Shown here in pieces: positions 50,272 to 58,749 of a stretch of DNA of 64,000 bases. The number at the start of each line of letters is the position of its first letter. The first letter of the stretch is position 1. Made by a program: the position numbers and the translations under genes. The stretch covers positions 4,187,001 to 4,251,000 of the forward strand of contig NZ_CP149798.1 of the NCBI RefSeq assembly GCF_037940415.1, given 5' to 3'. A model generated the notes under the pieces. The model made no database searches. It was given only the letters and a program-made list of their open reading frames with translations, and was not told the origin of the DNA. Source of the DNA: Streptomyces sp. f51 (GTDB lineage: Bacteria; Actinomycetota; Actinomycetes; Streptomycetales; Streptomycetaceae).

Positions 50272-51861
50272 TCAGAGGATTTCACGGCACGCCGCCCAGT
50301 GTACATTCCCCATGCCAGGCTTGAGCAGGTCGGATATAGTCGTGCGCTCTGCGACGGTCGTCGAATTCTCGAAAACGCTGAAACTTCCGCCCATCGATCC
50401 TGTGGGTGCCGCCAGTGTGTAGTTGGGTACGACGTCGCCCTCATGTGCCGTGTGCAGCGCACTTCCCGGGTACACGCCTGCCTCCACCGCAAGTCCGTCG
50501 AGGCCCGGCAGGCGTTCGCCGTGGTCCACGTAGAAGGAGAGCGAGCTGCCCTTGGGCACGGTGAACGTCCCGGCCCCCTCTTCCAGGAAGCCGTGGCCCG
50601 CGAGAACGGTTTCGTCGGTTCTGCCGCCTTGGAATACGCGAGTCGCGTAGTAATGACCCTGTTCTGATGTGTAGGTCTTTTTTGAGAGCTGTGGGCCGAG
50701 GTTGCGTAGCGCGTCCTTGATTGCCTCCGGAGAAGGCAGCGGGCTTCCGGATCCGCGTGCCGACATCCTGGCGAGCCAGGATCCGTCGAATCCGCGGAAC
50801 ACGTTTCGTGCGGAGCCTCCGAGATTCCTGGCGCCGTTCGCGAGATTCTTCAGCCCCCCGCCGATGCCCTTCGTGAAGGCGCCGCCGAGGGCGCGCAGGC
50901 CGCCCAGTTTCCAGAGTTTGCCCATCTTGGCGATGCTCGTGAAGCCCTTGGTGGCGGGGATGCAGTCGAGGACCGCGAAGATCAGATCGCCCCAGCCCGC
51001 CTGGCCGTTGAGCATCTTTCTCACCGTGTCCGCGAGCACGACCAGAGCCGCCGCGAAGACCAGCCAGCCCAGCGGGCCGCCCACGATCATCACGATGATG
51101 CCGACGATCGTCACGACCCACTTGCACACCGTGACGATCTCGTCCCAGTGGTCGGAGACCCAGTCGAGGGGCTCCTCCCACCAGTGGCGGTTGTGGATGC
51201 CGGCGTCCGACGCCTCGTGCAGCTTCTTGACCGTGCGCCGGGCGGCCTCCTCGCGCAGCCCCTTCGCGTGTGCGGCCAGCTTCTTCGCCGCGTCCAGCAG
51301 GCCCTGGGCGTCGTCCACGTCCTTGCGGGCGGCGGTCTGCCGCTCCCTGGCGTGCTGGGCGTCCCGGGTCGCGCGGCGGACGTCGGCCTCGTCCGGCGGG
51401 GGCACGTCCTTGCCGGGATGCTTGGCCGGGTCGTAGGAGTCGGCCTTCGCCGTGGCCGTGTGCACCCAGTCGTCGGCGCCGGAGAGCGCGGTGTTCGCCG
51501 TGGACAGGTCCTGGCGGGCCTTGCGGCCGTCGCGCAGCGCCCTGTCCGCCTTCTGCTGGGCGTCGTCCAGGTCGGGCCAGTACGAGGCGAGCGCGTCGCC
51601 CGCGATGCCGTAGGACTTCTTGAGCTTCTTCAGCTGCCCGGGGACGTCCTCGAACTCCGAGGCGAAGGAGTCCGCCGTCCTGCCCGCCCACTTCAGGACC
51701 GCGTCGTCGTGGGCCAGCCCCTTGACGTCCCGCAGGATGTCCGAGACGTCGTCGGCGAAGTCGTGCAGCGAGGCCGCGAGTTTGCGCACGCGTTGCGGGT
51801 CGCCCGGCGTCGGGTCCTGGTCCAGGTCGAGTATGTGCCAGTCCGTCGGCCTGTTCGACAC
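50272..51861 (-). CDS. WXG-headed type VII polymorphic-toxin-like protein (Stv-like C-terminus)
   Basis: A 529-residue protein. N-terminal signal RPTDWHILDLDQDPTPGDPQRVRKL is shared with 34574-35857. A helical WXG-like bundle follows (to about 215), then a hydrophobic double segment (about 225-275), a Gly-rich linker, and a C-terminal ~160-residue domain: VLAGHGFLEEGAGTFTVPKGSSLSFYVDHGERLPG … GDVVPNYTLAAPTGS … ISDLLKPGMGNVHWAACREIL. The GHG, DVVPNYTL and HWAACR features resemble the Stv putative-adhesin/effector domain. The tip has lower GC than the rest. GTG start. Confidence 0.75.
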   Translation of the reverse strand: MSNRPTDWHILDLDQDPTPGDPQRVRKLAASLHDFADDVSDILRDVKGLAHDDAVLKWAGRTADSFASEFEDVPGQLKKLKKSYGIAGDALASYWPDLDDAQQKADRALRDGRKARQDLSTANTALSGADDWVHTATAKADSYDPAKHPGKDVPPPDEADVRRATRDAQHARERQTAARKDVDDAQGLLDAAKKLAAHAKGLREEAARRTVKKLHEASDAGIHNRHWWEEPLDWVSDHWDEIVTVCKWVVTIVGIIVMIVGGPLGWLVFAAALVVLADTVRKMLNGQAGWGDLIFAVLDCIPATKGFTSIAKMGKLWKLGGLRALGGAFTKGIGGGLKNLANGARNLGGSARNVFRGFDGSWLARMSARGSGSPLPSPEAIKDALRNLGPQLSKKTYTSEQGHYYATRVFQGGRTDETVLAGHGFLEEGAGTFTVPKGSSLSFYVDHGERLPGLDGLAVEAGVYPGSALHTAHEGDVVPNYTLAAPTGSMGGSFSVFENSTTVAERTTISDLLKPGMGNVHWAACREIL

Positions 51862-51966
51862 GTGTTCCCCCGTAACACCCGCAACCTCTGCATCAGAACG
51901 TACGTGTGAACGTATCGCGCCGCTCGTTGCGAGTGGAACGCCGAACAGGGCTGCGTAGAGGGGCTG

Positions 51967-52170
51967 TTACGTACGGGGTGTGCCGACCGTCCCGGTGCGT
52001 ATGGCCTGGAGGAGGTGGCCGACGGGGGTGGGGGCGGTGGTCAGGACGATGCCGGGGTCGTCGGATTCGCGGAGGTGCAGGGCCGCGCGGGTGGAGGCGA
52101 GTTCGACGCAGGAGTCGCCGTCGCCGGGCCCCGAGAAGGACGACTTCTGCCAGTTGTCAGGGGTGGTCAT
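51967..52170 (-). CDS. DUF397 protein
   Basis: A 67-residue protein with the DUF397 pattern WQKSSFSGPGDGDSCVELAS … LHLRESDDPGIVLTTAP. In streptomycetes such proteins are encoded next to WhiJ-like HTH regulators and are thought to antagonise them. Here it follows the HTH gene 52180-53031 by 9 bp. Confidence 0.92.
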   Translation of the reverse strand: MTTPDNWQKSSFSGPGDGDSCVELASTRAALHLRESDDPGIVLTTAPTPVGHLLQAIRTGTVGTPRT

Positions 52171-52179
52171 GGGTGCCTC

Positions 52180-53031
52180 TCACAGCTCCTTGGTCAACCT
52201 GTGGACGAAGTCGCGGGACCGGTCGGAGTCCAGCGACACGTCCCCGACTTTATGGAAGAGCGTGCGATACGCGTTGAGTTGGGCCTCGGAGTCGATGAAC
52301 GCCGCGCCCTGGGGAGCGTCGCGCACGACGGTGTCCAGCTTGGGCGCGGTGCCTCCCGCGTAGGTCATGGCGCTCGCCGCGCCGCCGAAGCCCTCCAGGT
52401 CGAAGGGGATGACGCGCACGGTGATGTGGTCGGCCTCGCAGAGGTCGAGCACATGGGTGAGTTGGGCACGGGACGTGGCACGGTCGCCGACCATGATGCG
52501 CAGCGCGGCCTCGTGCACGATGCCGTCGTACCGCTTGGGGGCGGGGCCTTCGAGCAGTTCCTGGCGCTGCATGCGGTGCTGCACGCGCAACTCCACCTCG
52601 TCGAGCGGAAGTTCCGGTACCCGGTAGGAGAAGACCGCGCGCGCGTACCGCTCCGTCTGGAGGAGGCCGGGGATGTGGAGGAACTGGACGTCCCGCAGGA
52701 ACGTCGCGTGGTGTTCCAGCTCGGCGAGGTCGAGGAACGGGGTGGGCAGCGAGCCGCGGTACGGCTCCCACCACCCGCGTGTCCTGTCGGTGGCCATGGA
52801 GACCAGGGCCTCCACGAACGCCTCGTCCGTGCAGACGTACTGTGCCGCGAGCCGGCGTAAGCGTTTCTCGCTCACGCCCGCGAGGCCGGCTTCGATCTGG
52901 CTGATCTGCGCGGGGCTCACGCCGAGGAGCGTGGCCGCTTCCCGCGACGCGAGCCCCGCCGCCTCCCGGAGCCGCCGCAGTTCGGCCGCCAGCCGCAGCT
53001 GACGTGCTGTCGGGTCACGCCTCAATGCCAT
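52180..53031 (-). CDS. WhiJ-like XRE-family HTH regulator with DUF5753; contains a TTA codon
   Basis: A 283-residue regulator: N-terminal XRE HTH (LRLAAELRRLREAAGLASREAATLLGVSPAQISQIEAGL), then a DUF5753 domain (WWEPYRGSLPTPFLDLAELEHHATFLRDVQFLHIPGLLQTERYARAVF …). It is paired with a DUF397 gene. The Leu in EKRLRR is encoded by TTA (52858-52860, minus strand), the only in-frame TTA I found in the window. That makes its translation dependent on the bldA tRNA. It may control the adjacent effector operon. Confidence 0.93.
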   Translation of the reverse strand: MALRRDPTARQLRLAAELRRLREAAGLASREAATLLGVSPAQISQIEAGLAGVSEKRLRRLAAQYVCTDEAFVEALVSMATDRTRGWWEPYRGSLPTPFLDLAELEHHATFLRDVQFLHIPGLLQTERYARAVFSYRVPELPLDEVELRVQHRMQRQELLEGPAPKRYDGIVHEAALRIMVGDRATSRAQLTHVLDLCEADHITVRVIPFDLEGFGGAASAMTYAGGTAPKLDTVVRDAPQGAAFIDSEAQLNAYRTLFHKVGDVSLDSDRSRDFVHRLTKEL

Positions 53032-53496
53032 CGGCTTCCCCTCTCGGCGTACCCACGAAGGTGACGTTCGGGGGGCAGATTACGCGACCGCCACGAGGCA
53101 TCTAAAGAGTTAGGGCTACGTTCGGTCACCCAGGCGTCACTCTGAGAGGCACGGAACCAATCCATGTCCTGGTGTGGGTTTTCCGGCGACAGGTCCGGGT
53201 CGTCAGCGCCAGTCGCGCCGGCCGCCGGAGAACGCCCTCGATCGCCATGGGCGGAGCTGGACCATGGCGCCGCTGTCGAGACCCTCTTGTGGATGTTGTG
53301 AAAGGTGTGCGGGGTCAACGTGGGTGGCGGGGGGCAGGGTGATGGGGTAACTCGGGTGGCCCGGGCGGTTGGTGGGGGAACGGGTTGGGTGGTGGCGGTG
53401 CCGTCCGTTCGGGCTTCGACACCCTCCTTAGACTCTCAGTAGGCTCGGTTCACCCCCGAACTCGCGCCCTCCCCATACGACCCCAGGACACCCGCC
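53032..53496. other. Intergenic region before the LysM-BTAD gene
   Basis: No convincing gene; the open frame 53022-53318 (minus) has poor codon usage and overlaps the HTH gene. TTCGAC (53415-53420) and TAGGCT (53440-53445), 19 bp apart, are a weak promoter candidate for 53497. AT-richer sequence at about 53100-53130 may hold the promoter of the HTH gene. Confidence 0.4.
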
Positions 53497-56400
53497 ATGG
53501 CCCGACGCACCAACTCCAGTCCGACGGGCGGCTCGCCGGGTCCGAGGAATCGGACGCCGCAGCCCCTGCCCCGGCGTCGCCGGACGATCGGGGACTTCGC
53601 GAAGGCGTTCGGGGCGTTCGCCGCCCTGCTGGTGCTGCTCGTCGGCGTGCCCGCGGCGCTCGTGGTCGCCGTGGGCCGCCCGCTGCCGCACGGGGCTCCC
53701 TCGCTGGACTGGCTCCAGCAGGAGATCACCGTCGGCACGTTCATCCATGTGCTGACCGTCATCGTCTGGTTCGCGTGGGCGCAGTTCGCCGCGTGCGTCC
53801 TCGTCGAGATGAAGGCCGCGCTGTCCGGTGTCGGCCTGCCCAACCGCGTACCGGGTTCCGGGCCGAGCCAGTTGCTGGCCCGTCAGCTCGTCGCGGCCCT
53901 GCTCCTCGTCGGCGCCACCGCCGCGAGCTTCACCCCGGGGCTCTCCCAGCTCGGGCACGGCCCGGAGGCCGGCCGGCAGGGCTCCGTCGCCGCCGCCCAG
54001 CAGACCCCCGGACTGTTCGCGCAGCAGGAGCGGGCCGCCGCCGGAGCCGCCGCCGCGGTCGCCGAGCAGGCCGCCGACGCCGCGTCCCGGGCCGCGTCCC
54101 AGGCGGACGGCGGCGCCTCCGCCCGGCACGGCGACACGAAGTTCTACCGGATCCAGCCCCCCGAGGGCCGCCACCACGACTCGCTCTGGGAGATCGCGCA
54201 GCGCCACCTCGGCGACGGGCGCCGGTACAAGGAGATCTACGAGCTCAACAAGGACCGTACGCAGCCCGACGGGTCCAAGCTGTCCGAGGCCAGTCTCATC
54301 AGGCCCGGCTGGATCATGGAGATGCCCGGCGACGCCCACGGCGGCGAGCTCGTCGAGATGCCCGACGCGAAGCCCGGGATCCCGGAGCAGGTCCGGCAGC
54401 AGATCCACGACTACGCGAACACCGGCGACCAGCGGCAGGCGGACGGCCGGCAGGGCAGTCAGAGCGGGCAGGGCGAGCAGAGCGGTCGTAGCGACCAGGA
54501 CACCGCGCAGTTCCGCGTTCCCCAGCAGCGGGTCGGCGGCGAGCACGGTCAGGAGCGTGAGGGCGCCTCCTCCGACGAGGTCTCCGTGAACGCGCGCGAC
54601 GGACACGGTACGCGGTCGGCCTCCGCGGGGAGCGGCTCCTCCTTCGGCCTGCCCGACGCCCTCCTCGGCGCACCCCTGCTCGCCGCGGGCCTCCTCGGCG
54701 CGCTCGGCCGGCGCCGCCGTCAGGCCCTGTGGCAATCGGCGCTCGGCGCGGTCGGCGGGCGGCGCGGCATGGAGCCGCCGGTCCCGACGGGATCCGCCGC
54801 GGACGCCCAGGACGCGCTGCTCGTCGGCGCCGACCCCGAGGCCGTACGCCTCCTCGATCTGTCGCTGCGCGGACTCGCGGCCGCCCTGGCCGCCGAATCG
54901 CGCCCGCTGCCGACCGTCTACGCGGCCTGGCTCGGCGGCAACGGCGATCTGCACCTCCAGCTCGCCCAGCCCGCAGGAAAGCCGCCCGCGCCGTGGCGGC
55001 TCGGCCAGGACCAGACGTTCTGGATGCTGACACGCGCGGACGCCGAGCGGTACGAAGAGGTCGACACCGCCGCCCCGTACCCGGGCCTCGTCAGCCTCGG
55101 CACCATGGACGACTCGCGGCTGCTGCTCAATCTGGAGGCCGTGCCCGGCATCGTCTCCCTGAGCGGCGGCGCGGCCGACCGCGCGGGCGTCTTCGCCTCC
55201 GTCGCCGCCGAACTGGCCACCAACGGCTGGTCGGACCGCATGACGATCACCCTCGTCGGCTTCGGCGAGGACCTGACCCCGCTCGCGCCCAACCGGCTGC
55301 GCCACCTCGACGGCGTCGAGGCCCTCGTCGAGACCATGGAGGCCGAGACGCGGCAGCGGCGCGGCGCGCTGGGCGCCGCCGGACACGACTCCGTGCTCAC
55401 CGGCCGCACCGGGCCCGCCCAGCACACCCGTTGGGCCCCACACCTGGTCCTCCTGGCCGCCGAACCCTCCCCGGTCGACGCCCTCAGGCTCGCCGAACTC
55501 GCCGCGGACGCCGGTCGGTTGGGCATCGGCTATCTCGTCGGGACCGAGTCCGGTGAACTCCCCGGCGCGGCCTGGGAGATGGAGATCACCTCCGAGGGGC
55601 GGCTGCTCGCGCCGCTCCTCGGCCTCGAACTCGACGCGCAGCTGCTGCCGGTCGCCCAGCAGCGGGCGGTCGTGGAACTCTTCGTCGAGGCGGACCCGGA
55701 GGGCGGGCCCGACGACCCGACCGACTCCCCGCCGTTCCTCGTCGACATCAGCGAACAGGGCCGGCCGGCCGTGTACGCGCGGCTCGTGGGCCCGTACGAG
55801 ATCATCGGCCTGGACACGCCCGAGGGCGAGCGCAGTCCGCTGCTGCACGAGGCGCTGGCGCTGCTCCTGCTGCACCGTGAAGGAGTGCACCCGCGGGTGC
55901 TGTCCTCCGCGCTGTGGCCGCGCGGAGTCACCGACGACGTCCGCGACGCGCTCGTCGAGCGGCTGCGCGGCTGGCTCGGCGACGACCCCGACGGCACGCC
56001 CCGCCTCGGCGTCGACGCGACCGGACGGCTCACGCTCGCCAAGTCCGTCGTCTCGGACCTGGACGTACTGCGCTCGCTCTATCACGAGGCGACGCAGGGC
56101 AGGGGCGCCGACAGCCGGGTCGTCCGCGGGCGCCTGCTCACCGACGCGCTCGTCCTCGTCCGCGGCCAGCTGCTCGCGGACCGTCCCGAAGGCCGTTACG
56201 GCTGGCTCACCCACGAGATCATCGACGCCCAACTGCCGCTGCTCGTGGCGGACATCGGGCTCGCGCTGTCCGCCTTCCATCTGGAGAAGGACCGGGCGGA
56301 GAAGGCGATCGAGGCCCTGGACGCGTCGATGAACTCGGCGCCGGCGGACGAGCGGCTGTGGAACGAACTGCTGCGCGCGACGCACGCGACCGGGGACGAG

Positions 56401-56529
56401 GGCAGGGTGAAGCGGCTCGCCGCGGACCTGGTGGCCCGCAGCGGCGCCCGGGGGCTGCCGCCCCGGACGGAGGCGCTGCTCGACGAACTCCTGCCGACCT
56501 GGCGAAGCGGAACGGCGGCGGTGAGCTGA
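53497..56529 (+). CDS. Membrane LysM protein with C-terminal BTAD domain (Tad locus)
   Basis: A 1010-residue protein. Three TM helices near residues 30-60, 80-105 and 125-145; an Ala/Gln-rich stretch; a LysM domain about 222-275 (HDSLWEIAQRHLGDGRRYKEIYELNKD); a Gln/Gly/Ser linker; a fourth TM about 380-400; a large cytosolic part; and a C-terminal winged-helix plus BTAD helical repeat from about residue 795 (VLSSALWPRGVTDDVRDALVERLRGWL … DLDVLRSLYHEATQ). LysM binds peptidoglycan, and BTAD is otherwise known from SARP activators. It is followed by the prepilin peptidase, linking it to the Tad pilus. Confidence 0.82.
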   Translation: MARRTNSSPTGGSPGPRNRTPQPLPRRRRTIGDFAKAFGAFAALLVLLVGVPAALVVAVGRPLPHGAPSLDWLQQEITVGTFIHVLTVIVWFAWAQFAACVLVEMKAALSGVGLPNRVPGSGPSQLLARQLVAALLLVGATAASFTPGLSQLGHGPEAGRQGSVAAAQQTPGLFAQQERAAAGAAAAVAEQAADAASRAASQADGGASARHGDTKFYRIQPPEGRHHDSLWEIAQRHLGDGRRYKEIYELNKDRTQPDGSKLSEASLIRPGWIMEMPGDAHGGELVEMPDAKPGIPEQVRQQIHDYANTGDQRQADGRQGSQSGQGEQSGRSDQDTAQFRVPQQRVGGEHGQEREGASSDEVSVNARDGHGTRSASAGSGSSFGLPDALLGAPLLAAGLLGALGRRRRQALWQSALGAVGGRRGMEPPVPTGSAADAQDALLVGADPEAVRLLDLSLRGLAAALAAESRPLPTVYAAWLGGNGDLHLQLAQPAGKPPAPWRLGQDQTFWMLTRADAERYEEVDTAAPYPGLVSLGTMDDSRLLLNLEAVPGIVSLSGGAADRAGVFASVAAELATNGWSDRMTITLVGFGEDLTPLAPNRLRHLDGVEALVETMEAETRQRRGALGAAGHDSVLTGRTGPAQHTRWAPHLVLLAAEPSPVDALRLAELAADAGRLGIGYLVGTESGELPGAAWEMEITSEGRLLAPLLGLELDAQLLPVAQQRAVVELFVEADPEGGPDDPTDSPPFLVDISEQGRPAVYARLVGPYEIIGLDTPEGERSPLLHEALALLLLHREGVHPRVLSSALWPRGVTDDVRDALVERLRGWLGDDPDGTPRLGVDATGRLTLAKSVVSDLDVLRSLYHEATQGRGADSRVVRGRLLTDALVLVRGQLLADRPEGRYGWLTHEIIDAQLPLLVADIGLALSAFHLEKDRAEKAIEALDASMNSAPADERLWNELLRATHATGDEGRVKRLAADLVARSGARGLPPRTEALLDELLPTWRSGTAAVS

Positions 56530-56660
56530 CGCTCGGCCCTTGGCCCGACCGCACCCCGGCCGCTCACGCGTCCGGACGGCGCGACTCACCGGCCACTCTC
56601 CGCCGGACGGTGCGACTCACCGCCCGGCCCGGCCGGTACACCGGACTCTTGGGGGAACGT

Positions 56661-57398
56661 GTGGATCTCGATCTCTGGGTCGTCGTCGCCGCCGCGCTGT
56701 GGGGCGCGGCGGCGGGGCTTCTGGTGCCCCGGCCCGCCTACCGCTTCGCCGTCGACCCGGACGAGCCGTGGCGGGACCGCTGTCCCGAAGGGCGGCCGAT
56801 CACCGGGGCCGCGCGCGGATGGCTCGGGCCGGCCCGATCCCCGGGCGGAACCCGTTACGGCCCCAGCGTCCTCCTCGTCGCGCCGGTCACCGCCCTGCTC
56901 TGCGCGGGGCTCGCCCTCGCCACCGGTACACGTCCCGAGCTGGGCGTCTGGCTGCTGCTCGCGCCGCTGGGCGTTCTGCTCGCGGTGGTGGACTTCCGGG
57001 TGCAGCGGCTGCCGGACCCGCTGACCCTGCCGCTCGCGGCGGCGGCGCTGGTACTGCTGGGGGCGGCCGCCCTGCTGCCCGAACACGCGGGGGAGTGGCT
57101 GACGGCGCTCCTGGGGGCGCTCGTGCTCGGCGGCGCGTTCTTCGTGCTTTTCCTCGTCAACCCGAACGGCATGGGCTTCGGCGACGTGAAACTCGCCCTC
57201 GGTCTCGGCGCGGTGCTCGGCTGGTACGGGTGGAGCGTGGTCGTCCTGGGCACCTTCGCCGGGTTCCTGTTCGGCGGGCTGTACGGGCTGGCGCTGGTGA
57301 TCGCGCGGCGTGCGGGGCGCAGGACGTCGATCCCGTTCGGCCCGTTCCTGATCGCCGGGGCGTACATGGGCCTGCTGATCGGGGCCTACGCGGCCTGA
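56661..57398 (+). CDS. Prepilin peptidase (A24 family)
   Basis: A 245-residue polytopic aspartic peptidase that cleaves Flp and TadE-type prepilins. The two catalytic aspartates are visible: Asp111 in VVDFRVQRLPDPLTLPL and Asp175 in NGMGFGDVKLALGLG (the GxGD motif). The N-terminal cysteine/methylase domain of PilD is absent, as in Tad-type peptidases. GTG 56661 has GGGGGAAC just before it; the longer open frame overlaps the LysM-BTAD gene and is not coding. Confidence 0.9.
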   Translation: MDLDLWVVVAAALWGAAAGLLVPRPAYRFAVDPDEPWRDRCPEGRPITGAARGWLGPARSPGGTRYGPSVLLVAPVTALLCAGLALATGTRPELGVWLLLAPLGVLLAVVDFRVQRLPDPLTLPLAAAALVLLGAAALLPEHAGEWLTALLGALVLGGAFFVLFLVNPNGMGFGDVKLALGLGAVLGWYGWSVVVLGTFAGFLFGGLYGLALVIARRAGRRTSIPFGPFLIAGAYMGLLIGAYAA

Positions 57399-57495
57399 CG
57401 CCCGTCCGGGTCGGCGGGCCGGGTCACCCGCGGGCCGGGCCGGGTCGGCGGGCCGGTGTCGGTGGGCTGGCGTCGGCCGCTGCGGTGAGCTGGCG

Positions 57496-57501
57496 TAGGG
57501 T
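57496..57501 (+). promoter_or_regulatory. Candidate -10 for mqnC
   Basis: TAGGGT lies 41 bp before GTG 57543. The 57399-57490 stretch is a degenerate GGGCCGGGTCGGC-type repeat with no gene. Confidence 0.35.
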
Positions 57502-57542
57502 GGTTGAGTCTGTCCACAACCCTTACGAAAGGGACGCTCCCG

Positions 57543-58742
57543 GTGACCGAGAAGGCCGACCTTCAGTCCGTGCTGGACCGTGCCGCAGAGGGTGGGCGGA
57601 TCACCCCGGAGGAGGCGCTCGTCCTCTACCGCGATGCCCCGCTGCACGCGCTCGGCGCCGCCGCCGACGCCGTACGCCGCCGCAGGTACGCGGGTACGGA
57701 GCACATCGCGACGTACATCATCGAGCGCAACATCAACTACACGAACGTGTGCGTCACGGCGTGCAAGTTCTGCGCCTTCTACGCGGCCCCCAAGGACACC
57801 GCCAAGGGCTGGACGCGCGACCTCGACGACATCCTGCGCCGCTGCGCGGAGACCGTCGAACTCGGCGGCACGCAGATCATGTTCCAGGGCGGACACCACC
57901 CGGACTACGGCGTCGAGTACTACGAGAAGCACTTCGCCGCGATCAAGGGCGCCTACCCCGAGCTGGTCATCCACTCCCTCGGTGCCTCCGAGGTCGAGCA
58001 CATGGCCCGCATCTCCAAGGTGAGCGTCGAGGAGGCCATTCAGCGGATCCACGCGGCCGGTCTCGACTCCTTCGCCGGTGCGGGCGCCGAACTGCTCCCG
58101 GCCCGCCCGCGCAAGGCGATCGCCCCGCTCAAGGAGAGTGGCGAGCGCTGGCTGGAGATCATGGAGATCGCGCACGGGCTGGGCGTCGAGTCGACGTCCA
58201 CCATGCTGATGGGTACCGGCGAGACCAACGCCGAGCGCATCGAGCACCTGCGGATGATCCGTGACGTACAGGACCGGACGGGCGGCTTCCGCGCGTTCAT
58301 CCCGTACACCTACCAGCCCGAGAACAACCACCTGAAGGGCCGTACTCAGGCGACGCTCTTCGAGTACCTGCGGATGATCGCGATCGCGCGTCTGTTCCTG
58401 GACAACGTGGCGCACATCCAGGGCTCCTGGCTGACCACCGGCAAGGAGGTCGGCCAGCTCTCCCTGCACTACGGCGCGGACGACCTCGGCTCGATCATGC
58501 TGGAGGAGAACGTCGTCTCCTCCGCCGGCGCCAAGCACCGCTCCAACCGCATGGAGATCATCGACCTGATCCGCAAGGCGGACCGGGTCCCCGCCCAGCG
58601 GACCACGACGTACGAGCACATCGTCGTCCACGGCGACCCGGCGAACGACCCGGTGGACGAGCGCGTCATGTCCCACATCTCCTCGACGGCGATCGAGGGC
58701 GGCACGGCGCACCCCGAGCTGAAGCTGCTGGCCTCCAACTAG
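57543..58742 (+). CDS. mqnC: Cyclic dehypoxanthine futalosine synthase MqnC
   Basis: A 399-residue radical SAM enzyme that cyclises dehypoxanthine futalosine, a later step than MqnE. Cluster motif CVTACKFC (Cys70, Cys74, Cys77), with the preceding RNINYTNV. Family signatures are IMFQGGHHPDYGVEYYE, GAGAELLPARPRKAIAP and QGSWLTTGKEVGQLSLHYGADDLGS. GTG 57543 has GAAAGGGA upstream; an upstream TTG at 57504 in frame is less likely. It lies apart from the other mqn genes of the window. Confidence 0.95.
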   Translation: MTEKADLQSVLDRAAEGGRITPEEALVLYRDAPLHALGAAADAVRRRRYAGTEHIATYIIERNINYTNVCVTACKFCAFYAAPKDTAKGWTRDLDDILRRCAETVELGGTQIMFQGGHHPDYGVEYYEKHFAAIKGAYPELVIHSLGASEVEHMARISKVSVEEAIQRIHAAGLDSFAGAGAELLPARPRKAIAPLKESGERWLEIMEIAHGLGVESTSTMLMGTGETNAERIEHLRMIRDVQDRTGGFRAFIPYTYQPENNHLKGRTQATLFEYLRMIAIARLFLDNVAHIQGSWLTTGKEVGQLSLHYGADDLGSIMLEENVVSSAGAKHRSNRMEIIDLIRKADRVPAQRTTTYEHIVVHGDPANDPVDERVMSHISSTAIEGGTAHPELKLLASN

Positions 58743-58749
58743 CCGCGCC

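Noticed and set aside
53022..53318. 98-residue minus-strand frame before the HTH gene
   Set aside because: Overlaps the HTH start region and has poor third-position bias.
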